NCBI RefSeq assembly: GCF_012927445.1
Contig: NZ_JABBPD010000004.1
Location: 465,039-529,038 of the forward strand
Direction: 5' to 3'
Length of the DNA stretch: 64,000 nucleotides
Source: Rhodoferax sp.
GTDB taxonomy: Bacteria > Pseudomonadota > Gammaproteobacteria > Burkholderiales > Burkholderiaceae_C
The notes below the pieces were generated by a model. That model was not told the origin of the DNA, searched no databases, and was given only the letters and a program-made list of their open reading frames with translations. The position numbers and the translations under genes are program-made. Below are positions 1-9,666 of the stretch, piece after piece (position 1 is the stretch's first letter; every line of letters begins with the position of its first letter).

Positions 1-1262
1 CACCTGCGCTGAAACCCAAGCCAGTGGAAGAAGTCAGCAAAGACGACAAACGCGAAGGTCGCGGTGGCCGTGATGGCGCGCGTCGCAATGAACCGCGCGG
101 CGAAGCTCGTCCCGAAGGGCGCGATGAAGCGCGTGGTGGCCGTGGTGGTCGTGGCGAAGGTCGCGGTGATGGCCGTGGCGGTCGGGGTGGTCGAGGTGGT
201 CGTGGTGACCGTCCGGCGCAAGGCCAACGTGAACGTTTCGATGCCGAAGGTAAACCCGTCATGGCGGAGGCTGGCAACGGCTTCTCACAGGCCCCTATGA
301 ATGGCCCAGGTCAAGATGCCCAAAGAAATGAGCCAGGGCAAGACCGCCCAGCCCGCAATGCCGAACGCGGCGGGCGTGGTGAGCGCAACCCCCGTGGTGA
401 CCGTGGCCGCAACGAACGCACTGACAACGTCGAACAGGGCGCGCCGGCAGAACGCGGTGAGCCTCGAGCAGACGGACGCAATGAGCGCCGGCCTGACCGC
501 AATCGTCGTCCAGATGAAAATGCGCGCAATGAATCCGCCAACGCTGACACCATGGCAGCGCCGGTCGATCGCATGGCCCCTTCCGCACAGGCGATGGCAG
601 CTAACACCGACCTGGGCAACGGCCCTGTTGCTGGTGAACAAGAAGCCCGTCCTGACGGCGTCGAGACCCGTGAAAAACGCTCTCGCGACCGCTATGGTCG
701 TGAGCGTGGACCCCGTGGTGACCGCGCTGAGCAAGGTGATCGCCAGGAACGACCTGCGCGTGACGTGCAGCCGGTAGCGGAAGAGTCGGCTGAAGAACCC
801 CGCCGCTCCTACTTCGCGACCAGCACGGAAGCCCCCGCAACGATGGCCGTTGCGCCAGCAGTGGCGCCGGTCGCAGAGGCAGCGCCAGTGGTTGTGCCCG
901 TCGCCGTTGCGCCAGTAGTGACACCCGCACCCGCTCCAGCACCGGTCATTGCAAAACCTGTGGCGGCGCCTGAAGCAGTGCCCGTTGCAGCGACCACCGG
1001 CATGCCCAAACTGCAGCCGTTTGCGTTGCCTCTGGCCGAATTGGCGCAGGTGGCTCAGAGCTCCGGCTTAAGCTGGGTGAACTCGGACGCTGAGAAAATT
1101 GCAGCCGTCCAGGCCGCTATCGCGGCTGAGCCGAAACCAGTTCGTGTGCCACGCGTGCGCCCAGCGGCGGTGCAAGTGGACGCAGGACCGCTGGTTCTGG
1201 TGGAAACAAAGCGCGATTTGCGCAACATGACCCTGCCGTTTGAGGAAAAAGACGCGCAGTAA
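1..1262 (+). CDS. rne: Ribonuclease E, C-terminal part (5' end outside window)
   Basis: RNase E is the membrane-associated endoribonuclease that starts mRNA decay and processes rRNA and tRNA. Only the non-catalytic tail is visible, open from base 3 for 419 residues. It begins with a long, low-complexity Arg/Gly/Asp/Glu-rich stretch (GRGGRGGRGGRGD and similar repeats, about residues 15-265), the RNA-binding and scaffold-like region. An Ala/Pro/Val-rich linker follows, then a conserved end with SGLSWVNSDAEK and GPLVLVETKRDLRN, which I recognise from the C-terminus of comamonad RNase E/G family proteins. The S1 and catalytic domains must lie upstream of the window. A strong terminator follows the stop codon. 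Identity rests on the tail alone, so it is likely rather than proven. Confidence 0.82.
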   Translation, partial: PALKPKPVEEVSKDDKREGRGGRDGARRNEPRGEARPEGRDEARGGRGGRGEGRGDGRGGRGGRGGRGDRPAQGQRERFDAEGKPVMAEAGNGFSQAPMNGPGQDAQRNEPGQDRPARNAERGGRGERNPRGDRGRNERTDNVEQGAPAERGEPRADGRNERRPDRNRRPDENARNESANADTMAAPVDRMAPSAQAMAANTDLGNGPVAGEQEARPDGVETREKRSRDRYGRERGPRGDRAEQGDRQERPARDVQPVAEESAEEPRRSYFATSTEAPATMAVAPAVAPVAEAAPVVVPVAVAPVVTPAPAPAPVIAKPVAAPEAVPVAATTGMPKLQPFALPLAELAQVAQSSGLSWVNSDAEKIAAVQAAIAAEPKPVRVPRVRPAAVQVDAGPLVLVETKRDLRNMTLPFEEKDAQ

Positions 1263-1291
1263 GTCAAGCCGGTGTCCTCACGGACACCCGC

Positions 1292-1320
1292 AAAAAAGGG
1301 CACCGAGGTGCCCTTTTTTT
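1292..1320 (+). terminator. Rho-independent terminator of rne
   Basis: The hairpin gggcac-cgag-gtgccc (1298-1313) has an A-run before it and a seven-T run after it. It lies 30 bases past the rne stop. Because both flanks are A/T runs, it can also stop transcription of the converging haem operon, whose last gene ends at 1336. Confidence 0.93.
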
Positions 1321-1335
1321 ATATTCCGCGATGAC

Positions 1336-2409
1336 TCAAGTGAGATCAATCTCAGCGGCAAGAATGGGTTCAGCGAAGAACCCGCGGCGTACCAAACCAA
1401 GGTGGCTGCTCACTTTGTTGTGACCGCTGCGCTGGACAAAATCAACCGCACTCAACGTTTTTACCAGTGCGCTGTCAGGGGAATCATCTGCCATCACGCT
1501 GGTAAAACCACAACTGACCGTGACATGCCCGACCTGCGGAAAAATGGTTTTTTCAACATTCGTGCGAAAACGCTCAAACGCAGCCAGCACCAAGGCTTCA
1601 TCCGGGCAGTGCATCAACACCCCGAAATGTTCATCATTGAAATGATAAAGACGGTCATAGGTACGAAACGTGTTGTTCATCACCCGCGTCACCAGCACCA
1701 GCACTTCTTCGGCGATCTGACGCCCATGCTTCTCCTTGATGAGGGCAAAGTTGTCAATCAACGCCGAGCCCAGCCAGTAATTGGCGGGGACCCGGTGGCG
1801 ACGTTCCTGGGCCATGCCGTTGGGCGTCGACGCAATGAGCGGATCACTGCTGACACCGTCAAGCTCTTCCAGAACCGCACTGTAAAAAGCATCGTCCAGC
1901 GACTTGCGATTCAACAGGCCGGTCAGGGCGTCACGGTCGCTGTATTCCAGCAGGGAATACATGTTGCGGTAAATGCGGCGTAACTGCTCGATGGTCAGAA
2001 GCTCGTCCTGGGTCAAGCTTGCATTCGTATGCACCTCGATCACGCCTTCGTCGTCCTTGCGTGAATCAGAGAACAAGGGGAGCATGTTGATACGGGGTCC
2101 CTCTTCCCCGGCCCAGGCAATTTCAATTATTTCACGCCGCTGCAGACACTTCAGCCGATCGGGCGCGTCGTCCAGATGCGGCAGCGTCATGAAGTCCACC
2201 CGCATCGGGTCCACGACTTTGCCACCGCCCTTGGCATCCAGCCGGGCCACTTCGAGCCAGCGTTTTTCACCCTCAAAACTCATGACGCGTGAAATACTGA
2301 TGCGCTGGATGGGCAGCAGATCAATCAGCGCTTTGGAGAGCGTGAGCTCCAGTAAATCCCGATCCCGATGGTCGGTCAGCTTCAGGATATGTTCGATCAA
2401 GGTACTCAT
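1336..2409 (-). CDS. Degenerate GGDEF-domain protein
   Basis: This 357-residue protein has an N-terminal region of about 150 residues that looks like a GAF-type sensor (not firmly assigned) and a C-terminal GGDEF-fold domain from about residue 155 (YSDRDALTGLLNRKSL). The signature GGDEEF is replaced by FNDEHF at 257-262, so both glycines are lost. The metal and base-binding stretch reads IDNFALIKEKHG (218-229) instead of the usual DxDxFKxINDxxGH. It therefore should not make cyclic di-GMP and may be a sensor, a binder or an adaptor. I chose the ATG at 2409 because the upstream in-frame extension overlaps hemY, which ends at 2435. It is the last gene of the hemC-D-X-Y run. No transmembrane segment is seen. 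Confidence 0.8.
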   Translation of the reverse strand: MSTLIEHILKLTDHRDRDLLELTLSKALIDLLPIQRISISRVMSFEGEKRWLEVARLDAKGGGKVVDPMRVDFMTLPHLDDAPDRLKCLQRREIIEIAWAGEEGPRINMLPLFSDSRKDDEGVIEVHTNASLTQDELLTIEQLRRIYRNMYSLLEYSDRDALTGLLNRKSLDDAFYSAVLEELDGVSSDPLIASTPNGMAQERRHRVPANYWLGSALIDNFALIKEKHGRQIAEEVLVLVTRVMNNTFRTYDRLYHFNDEHFGVLMHCPDEALVLAAFERFRTNVEKTIFPQVGHVTVSCGFTSVMADDSPDSALVKTLSAVDFVQRSGHNKVSSHLGLVRRGFFAEPILAAEIDLT

Positions 2410-2434
2410 AGGCTCTTGATAATAGCCCCGAATC

Positions 2435-3730
2435 TCACGCCAGTCGCGTTGTTCCCGTCTTGGCTGCGTTTTGCCAGGCTTGCGTTGAAGCCGCAACATC
2501 ACCGCGCTGCTCGGCCAATTCGGCCAGCGCAGCCCAGGCATTTCGCGCCAGCCCCGCATCCTGCAAGCGGGTCAATGACTGCTTGAGCAGTTGCTGCGCC
2601 TTGCCCCACAACTGCAAGCGCATGCAGGTGATGCCGGCCAGGTATTGCAAAGCGGAGTCACCGGGATTGGCCATCTGCGCCTGCTCGATCCGGATCAGCC
2701 AAGCCGCTTCGGGCGCACCCGACGCCAGCGCAAAACCATTTTCCAGCGCATGAATGAGACTGATGCGCTGGGCCTCGGTCAAAGCCCCGGCTTGTCCGAC
2801 CATGCGCTCCCAGATGGGCAGCAACCAGCTGCGGGCCAGATCGACATCGCCGTCCAGCTGCAGCATCCGGTTGGCGGCTTCAATCGCGACTTCCGGCGTC
2901 AAGCGTTCCGAGGCTTCCAGCTGGTGCCACACGGCCTGCAACTGGTCCGGGTCATAGGCGGTTGACACCAACTCCAGGGCCAGACCACGCAACAGTCCCT
3001 GCGCGGCCACCTCGGAGAAGGCACGGTGCTTGGCCAACAGACGCGCCGTTTCCAGCGCCAATGGCGTTTGCCGCGCCATCCGCGCTGCCTTCAAGCGCAA
3101 GCGCAAGGCAATCGTGCGGCGGGCAGCACCTTGCGGCATGTCGTCCAGCCACTGCAGGGCCCCCTGCGCATCATGGTCTTCCAGCGCCCAGCGGGCTGCC
3201 CGTAACTGCAAACCCTCGCGGGTTCCTTGCGCGTCATGATGCAAAGCCTGATCCAGGGCCTGTTGAAAATGTTCCTCGCGCGCCGCTTTGTCCTGCAAGG
3301 CTTGCGCACTTTCGGCCGCCAACAAATGCGACAGGGCACGCAGCCGTCCCGCATAAACCAGGGTTTCGCCACCCCGCGTCATGGCACTCTCGCGCGCCAG
3401 CACGACTTCGGCCGCTTTTCTGGCCCGAATAAAGCGACCGGCCACCAAATGGGACAAGGAGTCAAGCAAGGCGAGGTGCATTGCGCGCTCCTGGTGCTGC
3501 AGGCGCCAGGAATGCGCGTGGCCCGGAATGGCAAACAGTGCCGCCAATGCACGCAAAGCCACATGCAGAACCAAAAACAACAGCGCCAGCAACAGCAGCA
3601 CCAGATTGAGCGACAGGTCGACCCGGTAAGGTGGCCAGAAGACGGTGATCGTGCCCTGGTTATTGCCTGCGAACAGGGCAATGGCCACTGCCATGGCGAA
3701 CAATCCTAAAAACCATAAAGCAGCCCGCAT
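2435..3730 (-). CDS. hemY: HemY-like TPR membrane protein
   Basis: HemY is an inner-membrane protein of unknown exact role that is co-transcribed with haem synthesis genes in proteobacteria. This 431-residue copy has two N-terminal transmembrane helices (about residues 4-22 and 39-66, the latter rich in L/V/A) with NNQGTITVFWPPYRVDLSLN between them, the usual HemY N-terminus. A long helical TPR-type region follows (for example SHLVAGRFIRARKAAEVVLARE). Its ATG lies two bases after the hemX stop, so the two are translationally close. The length is normal for the family. Confidence 0.9.
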   Translation of the reverse strand: MRAALWFLGLFAMAVAIALFAGNNQGTITVFWPPYRVDLSLNLVLLLLALLFLVLHVALRALAALFAIPGHAHSWRLQHQERAMHLALLDSLSHLVAGRFIRARKAAEVVLARESAMTRGGETLVYAGRLRALSHLLAAESAQALQDKAAREEHFQQALDQALHHDAQGTREGLQLRAARWALEDHDAQGALQWLDDMPQGAARRTIALRLRLKAARMARQTPLALETARLLAKHRAFSEVAAQGLLRGLALELVSTAYDPDQLQAVWHQLEASERLTPEVAIEAANRMLQLDGDVDLARSWLLPIWERMVGQAGALTEAQRISLIHALENGFALASGAPEAAWLIRIEQAQMANPGDSALQYLAGITCMRLQLWGKAQQLLKQSLTRLQDAGLARNAWAALAELAEQRGDVAASTQAWQNAAKTGTTRLA

Positions 3731-3732
3731 GT

Positions 3733-4824
3733 CTACTTTCCAGCGGCCGCGGTAGCGAGGGCGGCAAAGGTTTCATCCACGCGGGGCAGTTGCAAGGTCT
3801 TCATCTGCGCCTGCACCTGCTGCAACAAGGTCGCGGCCGTCTGCGTTTTGCGCGAGGTGACATCAAAGTATTTATTGAGCGACTGCGAAGCATCCGCTAG
3901 ATCCGCCCGTGACGACTCCAGCTGTCGAGCCAGCAGCCCCATCCGGGCGTTCAGCAACTTGAGTTTGAAGTTTTCCCGCAGGAAAAAAGACTGCTCCGGT
4001 GACAGCAATGCCGCCTCCGGTCGTTCGATCCGGCTGACCCGCAACAGGCTTTGCGCCTCGTCGCGCACCAGCTGCAAACTGCGTTGCCACCATTTCGGCA
4101 ATACCTCGGCGCTCTGCTTCTTCACCAAACTGAGACCATTCGCGGATGCGACCGCATTCGCCAGCACCAGCTCATCCGCCATGTGCAGCAGTTCATCCAG
4201 CTTGACCAACAAGCCCGGGGTATCGCTCACCGCGGCCGACTTGATGCGGTCGATGTCCCGCGCAATGGCGCGCTGCAACAATGTGAGTCGGGGCTGCGCT
4301 GCGCGTGTCACCCGCAGGTCCGCACTTTTCAGTGCGGCCAGCAAAGGCTCGACACTGCCCGTCAGTTGGGCCTGCTGCTGTGCCAGACGAATGGCGGCTT
4401 CAATATCCACCACCAGATTTTCATCACGGGAGCGCGACAAACTTTTCATTAACTCGTCAAGTTGCGTGCGTTGCAGGGAGACCTCGCTCAAACGCGCCTC
4501 AAAGACCGCCACCCGGCCCGCTGTCTCGCGCGCCAGTTCCTGCGCCTGTTTGGCAACGCTGCGGGCCTCCACCGACTGGGCGCCGGCATCGGCACTTTGG
4601 CGAGCCAACTGTTCCTGAATCGATGACAACTTTTGCCACAGAAAACCACTGGCCAGCAAGGCAGCGACCGCCACGGTACCCGGACTCAGGACAAACCCGC
4701 GCGACACGCTTTTGGTCTTGACCGGGATCACAGAGTCATCCGCTGGCGTGGGCAGGGCCGGCGCCGCCAAGGGAACGTCTCCTCCCGTGGGGGTCGGTGT
4801 TTCGGCGTTGGGATCGGAGTTCAT
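3733..4824 (-). CDS. hemX: HemX-like membrane protein (uroporphyrinogen-III C-methyltransferase family name)
   Basis: This 363-residue protein is of the HemX family, often labelled as a methyltransferase although it lacks the SAM-binding methylase fold. A Pro/Thr/Ala-rich cytoplasmic N-terminus is followed by one transmembrane helix (about residues 44-62, FVLSPGTVAVAALLASGFLW). A long coiled coil (SSIQEQLARQSADAGAQSVE onward) and a helical periplasmic domain come next, containing the family-typical DIEAAIRLAQQQAQLTGS. It sits between hemD and hemY in the same order as in enterobacterial hemCDXY operons. A catalytic role is not supported by the sequence; a scaffold or regulatory role in haem synthesis is inference. 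Confidence 0.88.
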   Translation of the reverse strand: MNSDPNAETPTPTGGDVPLAAPALPTPADDSVIPVKTKSVSRGFVLSPGTVAVAALLASGFLWQKLSSIQEQLARQSADAGAQSVEARSVAKQAQELARETAGRVAVFEARLSEVSLQRTQLDELMKSLSRSRDENLVVDIEAAIRLAQQQAQLTGSVEPLLAALKSADLRVTRAAQPRLTLLQRAIARDIDRIKSAAVSDTPGLLVKLDELLHMADELVLANAVASANGLSLVKKQSAEVLPKWWQRSLQLVRDEAQSLLRVSRIERPEAALLSPEQSFFLRENFKLKLLNARMGLLARQLESSRADLADASQSLNKYFDVTSRKTQTAATLLQQVQAQMKTLQLPRVDETFAALATAAAGK

Positions 4825-4865
4825 GGAAGGATTCTAAAGTGTTGGAGATGGCGCTGGTCTGCCGC

Positions 4866-5675
4866 TCAGGCTGCAGTCTGTTCCATCGCGTGCAGCGCAG
4901 CCACGACGTCGGGCAGCGTGGGGCGAGACTGACAAACCACACCAAACCCGGCTTTTTGCGCGGCCAGGGCAATGCGCGGATGGGTCGCCAGCGCGCGCGC
5001 GGTAGCCCAGTTTTGCGCGGGTAGCCAGGCGCTCAGGTTGGCCACCGCCTCCGTGCTGCTGAACAGCCAAACCGAGCCATCACTGGCCGCCTGCTGTGCC
5101 AAATCCGATGCCTGCGCGCTGAAGTCGGGCGCGCAGCGCTGGTAGGCGACGACAAACTCAGCCAGGGCGCCCGCTTGGCGCAAGCGGTTGGCAAACCACT
5201 CGCGCCCAACCCCTGGCCCGGCAGGCGTGCTGCCGGCGCGATCGCAGCCGCGCACGATCAGGACCCGGTCACCGGGTTGCACCTGCGTGCCCACCACCTG
5301 CCACAAGGCTTCCGAATCAAATTGACCGGCGTCCAGTGATGGCACATCCAGCCGGTCAGGCGCAACGCCCGCCCGCAACAAGGCCCGGGCGGTTCCGGGA
5401 CCGGTCGCCCATGCTCTTGTTTTAATAGCTTCTTGCGCAATGAATTCGGGGGCTAGAGGCGGTTTTGATGCAAAGAAATAGTCGACGGCATTGCCGCTGA
5501 CAAACATCACACCGACATAGTCAGCCAGCTGTTTCCAGACGCGAACCAGGTCGGCCGGGTCGGCCACCGGGCCTACTTCAATCAGCGGCAGCGCCAGCGC
5601 TTCCAGGCCGAGCGCGGTTAAATCCAGCACCCATCGTTGCGCCTCGCGTTGGGGGCGGGTAACGATGACCCGCAT
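4866..5675 (-). CDS. hemD: Uroporphyrinogen-III synthase
   Basis: HemD closes and inverts ring D of hydroxymethylbilane to give uroporphyrinogen III. The 269-residue protein begins MRVIVTRPQREAQRW and has the family blocks FVSGNAV, ATGPGTARAL, the GDRVLIVRGCDRAG stretch and WLFSSTEAVANL. Its ATG lies two bases after the hemC stop. Residues 69-86 (SKPPLAPEFIAQEAIKT) are not part of the usual fold: they are encoded by a copy of the dispersed repeat at 5415-5468, read in frame. The insert falls in a loop just before TRAWATGPG, so the enzyme may still fold. Function is inferred from family and operon. Confidence 0.92.
   Translation of the reverse strand: MRVIVTRPQREAQRWVLDLTALGLEALALPLIEVGPVADPADLVRVWKQLADYVGVMFVSGNAVDYFFASKPPLAPEFIAQEAIKTRAWATGPGTARALLRAGVAPDRLDVPSLDAGQFDSEALWQVVGTQVQPGDRVLIVRGCDRAGSTPAGPGVGREWFANRLRQAGALAEFVVAYQRCAPDFSAQASDLAQQAASDGSVWLFSSTEAVANLSAWLPAQNWATARALATHPRIALAAQKAGFGVVCQSRPTLPDVVAALHAMEQTAA
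5415..5468 (-). repeat. Dispersed comamonad repeat, copy A (inside hemD, in frame)
   Basis: Read on the minus strand it contains cctctagcccccg, then gcgcaagaagctattaa. This is the same ordered set of blocks seen in the copies at 9611, 22862, 27627 and 62527. Here it encodes KPPLAPEFIAQEAIKT within HemD without a stop or a frameshift. Confidence 0.85.
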
Positions 5676-5677
5676 GC

Positions 5678-6631
5678 TCAGGTCGTGCCCAGGGGCTCAC
5701 CCGGCGCCAGAATTGAGCCACCTTTTGCCACCACCCCGGCCCGCAGATCGACCGCCAGCCGTGTGCCCAATGCGGCAGCGCTGGCCAGATCCGTCACCGG
5801 CGCACTCAGCCGCACGCACACCAGTTCCAGTACACCGTCCGGGTCGCCCCAGGCAGCATCAATGGTCAGCGTGTCGCCGCTGAGGGTGGCGAAGGCCGCC
5901 AGCGGCATGGAGCAGCTGCCGCCCATGGCCCGGCTGACCGCCCGCTCGGCCGCCACCGCCAGCCAGCTGGTGGAATGCGCCAGTGGCGCCAGGGCATCGA
6001 TCACTTCCTGGCGGTTGGAACGAACCTCAATCCCCAGTGCCCCTTGCCCGGCGGCGGGCAGCATGATGGTCGGCTCAAAAATTTCACGAATCCGTTCGCC
6101 CAAACCCAGACGCTTGAGACCGGCCGCCGCCAGCACGATCCCGTCATACAGTCCGTCATCCAGCTTGCGCAGCCGCGTGTCCAGATTGCCCCGCAAGGGC
6201 TCAATCTTCAGGTCAGGGCGCCGGGCGCGCAGCAGGGCCATTCGGCGCAGGCTGGAGGTGCCGACGACAGCCCCCTGCGGCAGACTGGCCAGCGTCGGGT
6301 AGCGGGTCGACACAAACGCATCGCGCGGGTCTTCGCGCTCCATCACGCAGGCCAGCACAAACCCTTCCGGCAGCTCCATTGGCACGTCTTTCAGCGAGTG
6401 CACGGCCAGGTCCGCGCGGCCTTCTTCCAGCGCTGTTTCCAATTCTTTGACAAACAGGCCCTTACCGCCGACCTTGCTCAAAGAGCGGTCCAGAATCTGG
6501 TCGCCCTTGGTGGTCATGCCCAGCAGGCTCACCTGGTGCCCGCGCTGCTCCAGCAAGGCCTTGACGTGCTCGGCCTGCCACATCGCCAGGCGGCTCTCTC
6601 GGGTTGCGATGGTGATTGTCAAATTGCTCAT
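5678..6631 (-). CDS. hemC: Porphobilinogen deaminase (hydroxymethylbilane synthase)
   Basis: HemC joins four porphobilinogens into hydroxymethylbilane, using a covalently bound dipyrromethane cofactor. The 317-residue protein shows the N-terminal [18 protein letters not shown], the substrate-binding [11 protein letters not shown] and GTSSLRRMA blocks, [11 protein letters not shown], and the cofactor cysteine in [13 protein letters not shown] start at the ATG at 6631 ([11 protein letters not shown]); the open frame continues to 7651 but only as an antisense shadow of ppc. It is the first gene of the leftward haem operon and is divergent from ppc across about 100 bases, which must hold both promoters. 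Confidence 0.97.
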   Translation of the reverse strand: MSNLTITIATRESRLAMWQAEHVKALLEQRGHQVSLLGMTTKGDQILDRSLSKVGGKGLFVKELETALEEGRADLAVHSLKDVPMELPEGFVLACVMEREDPRDAFVSTRYPTLASLPQGAVVGTSSLRRMALLRARRPDLKIEPLRGNLDTRLRKLDDGLYDGIVLAAAGLKRLGLGERIREIFEPTIMLPAAGQGALGIEVRSNRQEVIDALAPLAHSTSWLAVAAERAVSRAMGGSCSMPLAAFATLSGDTLTIDAAWGDPDGVLELVCVRLSAPVTDLASAAALGTRLAVDLRAGVVAKGGSILAPGEPLGTT

Positions 6632-6733
6632 ACGCTTTGGTTCAAGGCCGTAACCTGTTGGTAATCGATAGATAGCCGGGAATGCTAGCATGGCCGACGT
6701 CGCCAACGTGAGTAACCTCTTCTTAAGAACGCC

Positions 6734-9589
6734 ATGATCCAAGCTCCCAAATCTGCACTGCCCGTGCGCGCCAAAGACAACGAACGCCCGCTGGTGGAGG
6801 ACATCCGGCTGCTGGGCCGGATTCTGGGCGATGTCATCCGCGAGCAGGAGGGAGTGGCGGCGTTTGAGTTGATTGAGCAAATCCGCAAGCTGTCGGTGGC
6901 GTTCCGGCGCGATGCCGACCACGAGGCCGACAAGGCGCTCAAGAAGCTGCTCAAAGGGCTGAGCGGTGATCAAACCGTGAGCGTGATTCGGGCCTTCACC
7001 TACTTCAGCCACCTGGCCAATCTGGCGGAAGACCGGCACCACATCCGCCGCCGCGCCATCCACGAACGCGCCGGCGACACGCAGGAAGGCAGCATTGAAG
7101 TCGCGCTGGCCCGCTTGCGCTGGGCCGGCATCTCGACCAAAACCATCGCCGACACCCTGGCCACCAGCTTTGTCTCGCCCGTGCTCACGGCCCACCCGAC
7201 CGAAGTACAGCGTAAAAGCATTCTGGATGCCGAGCGCGACCTCGCCCAGTTGTTGACCGCCCGCGACGACATCAAGATCAAGGCGGCCTCGGTCAACGCC
7301 AACAAAGACGCCCTGACGCCGCGCGAACTGGCCGCCAACGAGGAACAGATGCGCGCCCGTGTCCTGCAGCTTTGGCACACCCGCCTGTTGCGCTTCACCA
7401 AACTCACGGTCGCCGACGAGGTCGAGAACGCCTTGAGTTATTACGAAACCACGTTTTTGCGCGAAATCCCCAAGCTCTATGCCGACCTGGAACGCGAACT
7501 GGGCCAGCACCCGGTGCACAGCTTTCTGCGCATGGGCCAGTGGATTGGCGGCGACCGCGACGGCAACCCCAATGTCAATGCCCAAACGCTGATCCACGCC
7601 CTGAGCCGCCAGGCCGACGTGGCGCTGCGCCACTACCTGACCGAGGTGCACTACCTGGGCGGCGAGTTGTCACTCTCGGCCCTGCTGGTCGACTGCCTGC
7701 CCGCCATGCAGGCGCTGGCCGACCGCTCGCCCGACACCAACGAGCACCGCAAGGACGAGCCATACCGGCGCGCCCTGATCGGCATCTACGCCCGGCTGGC
7801 CGCCGCCCTGACCGACCTGACCGGTGGCGAAGCCGCGCGCCACGCCGTCGCGCCCCAAAACGCCTATGCCAACGCCGAAGAATTTCTGGCCGACCTGCGC
7901 ACCATCGAGGCCTCGCTGCTGGCGCAGCATGGCGCGGCGCTGGTGGCGCAACGCCTGCATCCGCTGATCCGGGCGGTCGAAGTCTTTGGCTTTCACCTGG
8001 CCACCGTGGATTTGCGCCAGAGCTCGGACAAACATGAATTGGTGGTGGCCGAGCTGCTGGCGGTGGCACGCATCGAGCCCGCCTATGCGCAGCTGGATGA
8101 AATGGCCAAACGCAGCCTGCTCCTTAAGTTGCTGAACGATGCCCGACCCTTGCGCGTGATGGGCACGGTCTACTCGGAGCACGCCCAGAGCGAACTGGCC
8201 ATCTTCGAGACCGCCAAAGTCATGCGCGAGCGCTTTGGCGCCCAAGCGATTCGCCACTACATCATCAGCCACACCGAAACCGTGAGCGACTTGCTGGAAG
8301 TGCTGCTGCTGCAAAAAGAGGTCGGTTTGATGCGTGGCACGCTGGACACCCAATCCATCTGCGACCTGATCGTAGTGCCGCTGTTCGAGACCATTGAAGA
8401 CCTGCGCAATGCCGCGCCCATCATGCGTGAGTTTTATGCCCTGCCCGGCGTCACCCAGCTGGTGCAGCGCAGCGGTGCGGAGCAAGACATCATGCTGGGC
8501 TACTCCGACAGCAACAAGGACGGCGGCATTTTCACCAGCAACTGGGAGCTGTACCGCGCCGAGATTGCCCTGGTGGAACTGTTTGACCAACTGGCACAAG
8601 ACGCCAAAAAAATTCCGGGCACCAAAGCGATTCAACTCAGGATGTTTCACGGCCGCGGCGGCACTGTCGGCCGCGGCGGTGGCCCGAGCTACCAGGCCAT
8701 CCTGGCGCAGCCCCCCGGCACCGTGCGCGGGCAGATTCGCCTGACCGAACAGGGCGAAGTCATCGGCTCCAAATACGCCAACCCCGAGATTGGCCGGCGC
8801 AACCTCGAAACGCTGGTCGCTGCCACGCTGGAAGCCACACTCTTGCAGCCCACCAAATCAGCGACCAAGCCCTTTTTGCTGGCCGCCGCCGAGCTGTCGC
8901 AAAACAGCATGGCGGCCTACCGCAAGCTGGTCTATGAGACCCCCGGTTTCACCGAGTATTTCTTTGATTCAACGCCGATCCGCGAGATTGCCGAGCTCAA
9001 CATCGGCTCGCGCCCCGCTTCGCGCAAACCGTCACAAAAAATTGAAGACCTGCGCGCCATTCCGTGGGGCTTCAGCTGGGGCCAGTGCCGCCTGACGCTG
9101 CCGGGCTGGTACGGTTTTGGCTCGGCCATCGACCTGTTCTTGAGCCAGGACAACGCCGGCTCCAGCAAAAGCACGCACAAAGACAAACTGGCACTGCTGC
9201 AGCAGATGTACAAGCAATGGCCGTTCTTCAAAACGCTGCTCTCCAACATGGACATGGTGATGGCGAAAAGCGATCTGGCGCTGGCGGCGCGCTATTCCGA
9301 ACTGGTGGCGGACGCCCGTTTGCGCAAGAAAATCTTCACCGCCATCGAAGCCGAATGGCAGCGCACCACCAGTGCGCTGGGCCTGATCACCGGCGACAAA
9401 CAGCGCCTCACCACCAACGCGGCGCTGCAACGCTCCATCCGCCACCGCTTTCCCTACATCGACCCGCTGCACCACCTGCAGGTGGAGCTGGTGCGCCGTT
9501 ACCGCGCCGGCCAGACCGACGAACGGGTGCAGCGCGGCATTCACATCTCGATCAACGGCATTGCGGCCGGGCTGCGCAACACCGGTTAG
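6734..9589 (+). CDS. ppc: Phosphoenolpyruvate carboxylase
   Basis: Ppc carboxylates phosphoenolpyruvate with bicarbonate to oxaloacetate, refilling the TCA cycle. The 951-residue protein carries the catalytic histidine block [25 protein letters not shown], the signature [16 protein letters not shown] and the mobile-loop motif [14 protein letters not shown]. The C-terminus ends [13 protein letters not shown], the usual conserved Asn-Thr-Gly end used in allosteric inhibition. Length is as expected for bacterial enzymes. It is transcribed alone, away from hemC. No obvious strong ribosome-binding site precedes the ATG at 6734. Confidence 0.98.
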   Translation: MIQAPKSALPVRAKDNERPLVEDIRLLGRILGDVIREQEGVAAFELIEQIRKLSVAFRRDADHEADKALKKLLKGLSGDQTVSVIRAFTYFSHLANLAEDRHHIRRRAIHERAGDTQEGSIEVALARLRWAGISTKTIADTLATSFVSPVLTAHPTEVQRKSILDAERDLAQLLTARDDIKIKAASVNANKDALTPRELAANEEQMRARVLQLWHTRLLRFTKLTVADEVENALSYYETTFLREIPKLYADLERELGQHPVHSFLRMGQWIGGDRDGNPNVNAQTLIHALSRQADVALRHYLTEVHYLGGELSLSALLVDCLPAMQALADRSPDTNEHRKDEPYRRALIGIYARLAAALTDLTGGEAARHAVAPQNAYANAEEFLADLRTIEASLLAQHGAALVAQRLHPLIRAVEVFGFHLATVDLRQSSDKHELVVAELLAVARIEPAYAQLDEMAKRSLLLKLLNDARPLRVMGTVYSEHAQSELAIFETAKVMRERFGAQAIRHYIISHTETVSDLLEVLLLQKEVGLMRGTLDTQSICDLIVVPLFETIEDLRNAAPIMREFYALPGVTQLVQRSGAEQDIMLGYSDSNKDGGIFTSNWELYRAEIALVELFDQLAQDAKKIPGTKAIQLRMFHGRGGTVGRGGGPSYQAILAQPPGTVRGQIRLTEQGEVIGSKYANPEIGRRNLETLVAATLEATLLQPTKSATKPFLLAAAELSQNSMAAYRKLVYETPGFTEYFFDSTPIREIAELNIGSRPASRKPSQKIEDLRAIPWGFSWGQCRLTLPGWYGFGSAIDLFLSQDNAGSSKSTHKDKLALLQQMYKQWPFFKTLLSNMDMVMAKSDLALAARYSELVADARLRKKIFTAIEAEWQRTTSALGLITGDKQRLTTNAALQRSIRHRFPYIDPLHHLQVELVRRYRAGQTDERVQRGIHISINGIAAGLRNTG

Positions 9590-9610
9590 GCCCACTATTT
9601 ATGCCATTTA

Positions 9611-9666
9611 GGCTTCTAGCCCCCGTCGCATAAGCGCAAGCAGCTATTTAATTAATAGCTGCTTGC
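9611..9666 (+). repeat. Dispersed comamonad repeat, copy B (ppc/lytR convergent gap)
   Basis: It has the full block order: cttctagcccccgt, aagcgcaagc, then an AT-rich palindrome. The 12-base arms 9636-9647 and 9655-9666 pair perfectly around a 7-base loop. The copy fills the gap between ppc and the converging response regulator and abuts its stop codon at 9667, where it could serve as a transcription barrier. Termination is inference, since no long T-run is present. Confidence 0.88.

Noticed and set aside
120..220. Possible CRISPR or tandem array in the first 250 bases
   Set aside because: The repeats are codon-level repeats of Arg-Gly-Gly in the RNase E tail, not spaced direct repeats.
6632..7651. 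Upstream extension of hemC (657 residues)
   Set aside because: The extra part is antisense to ppc; the HemC family starts at [11 protein letters not shown].
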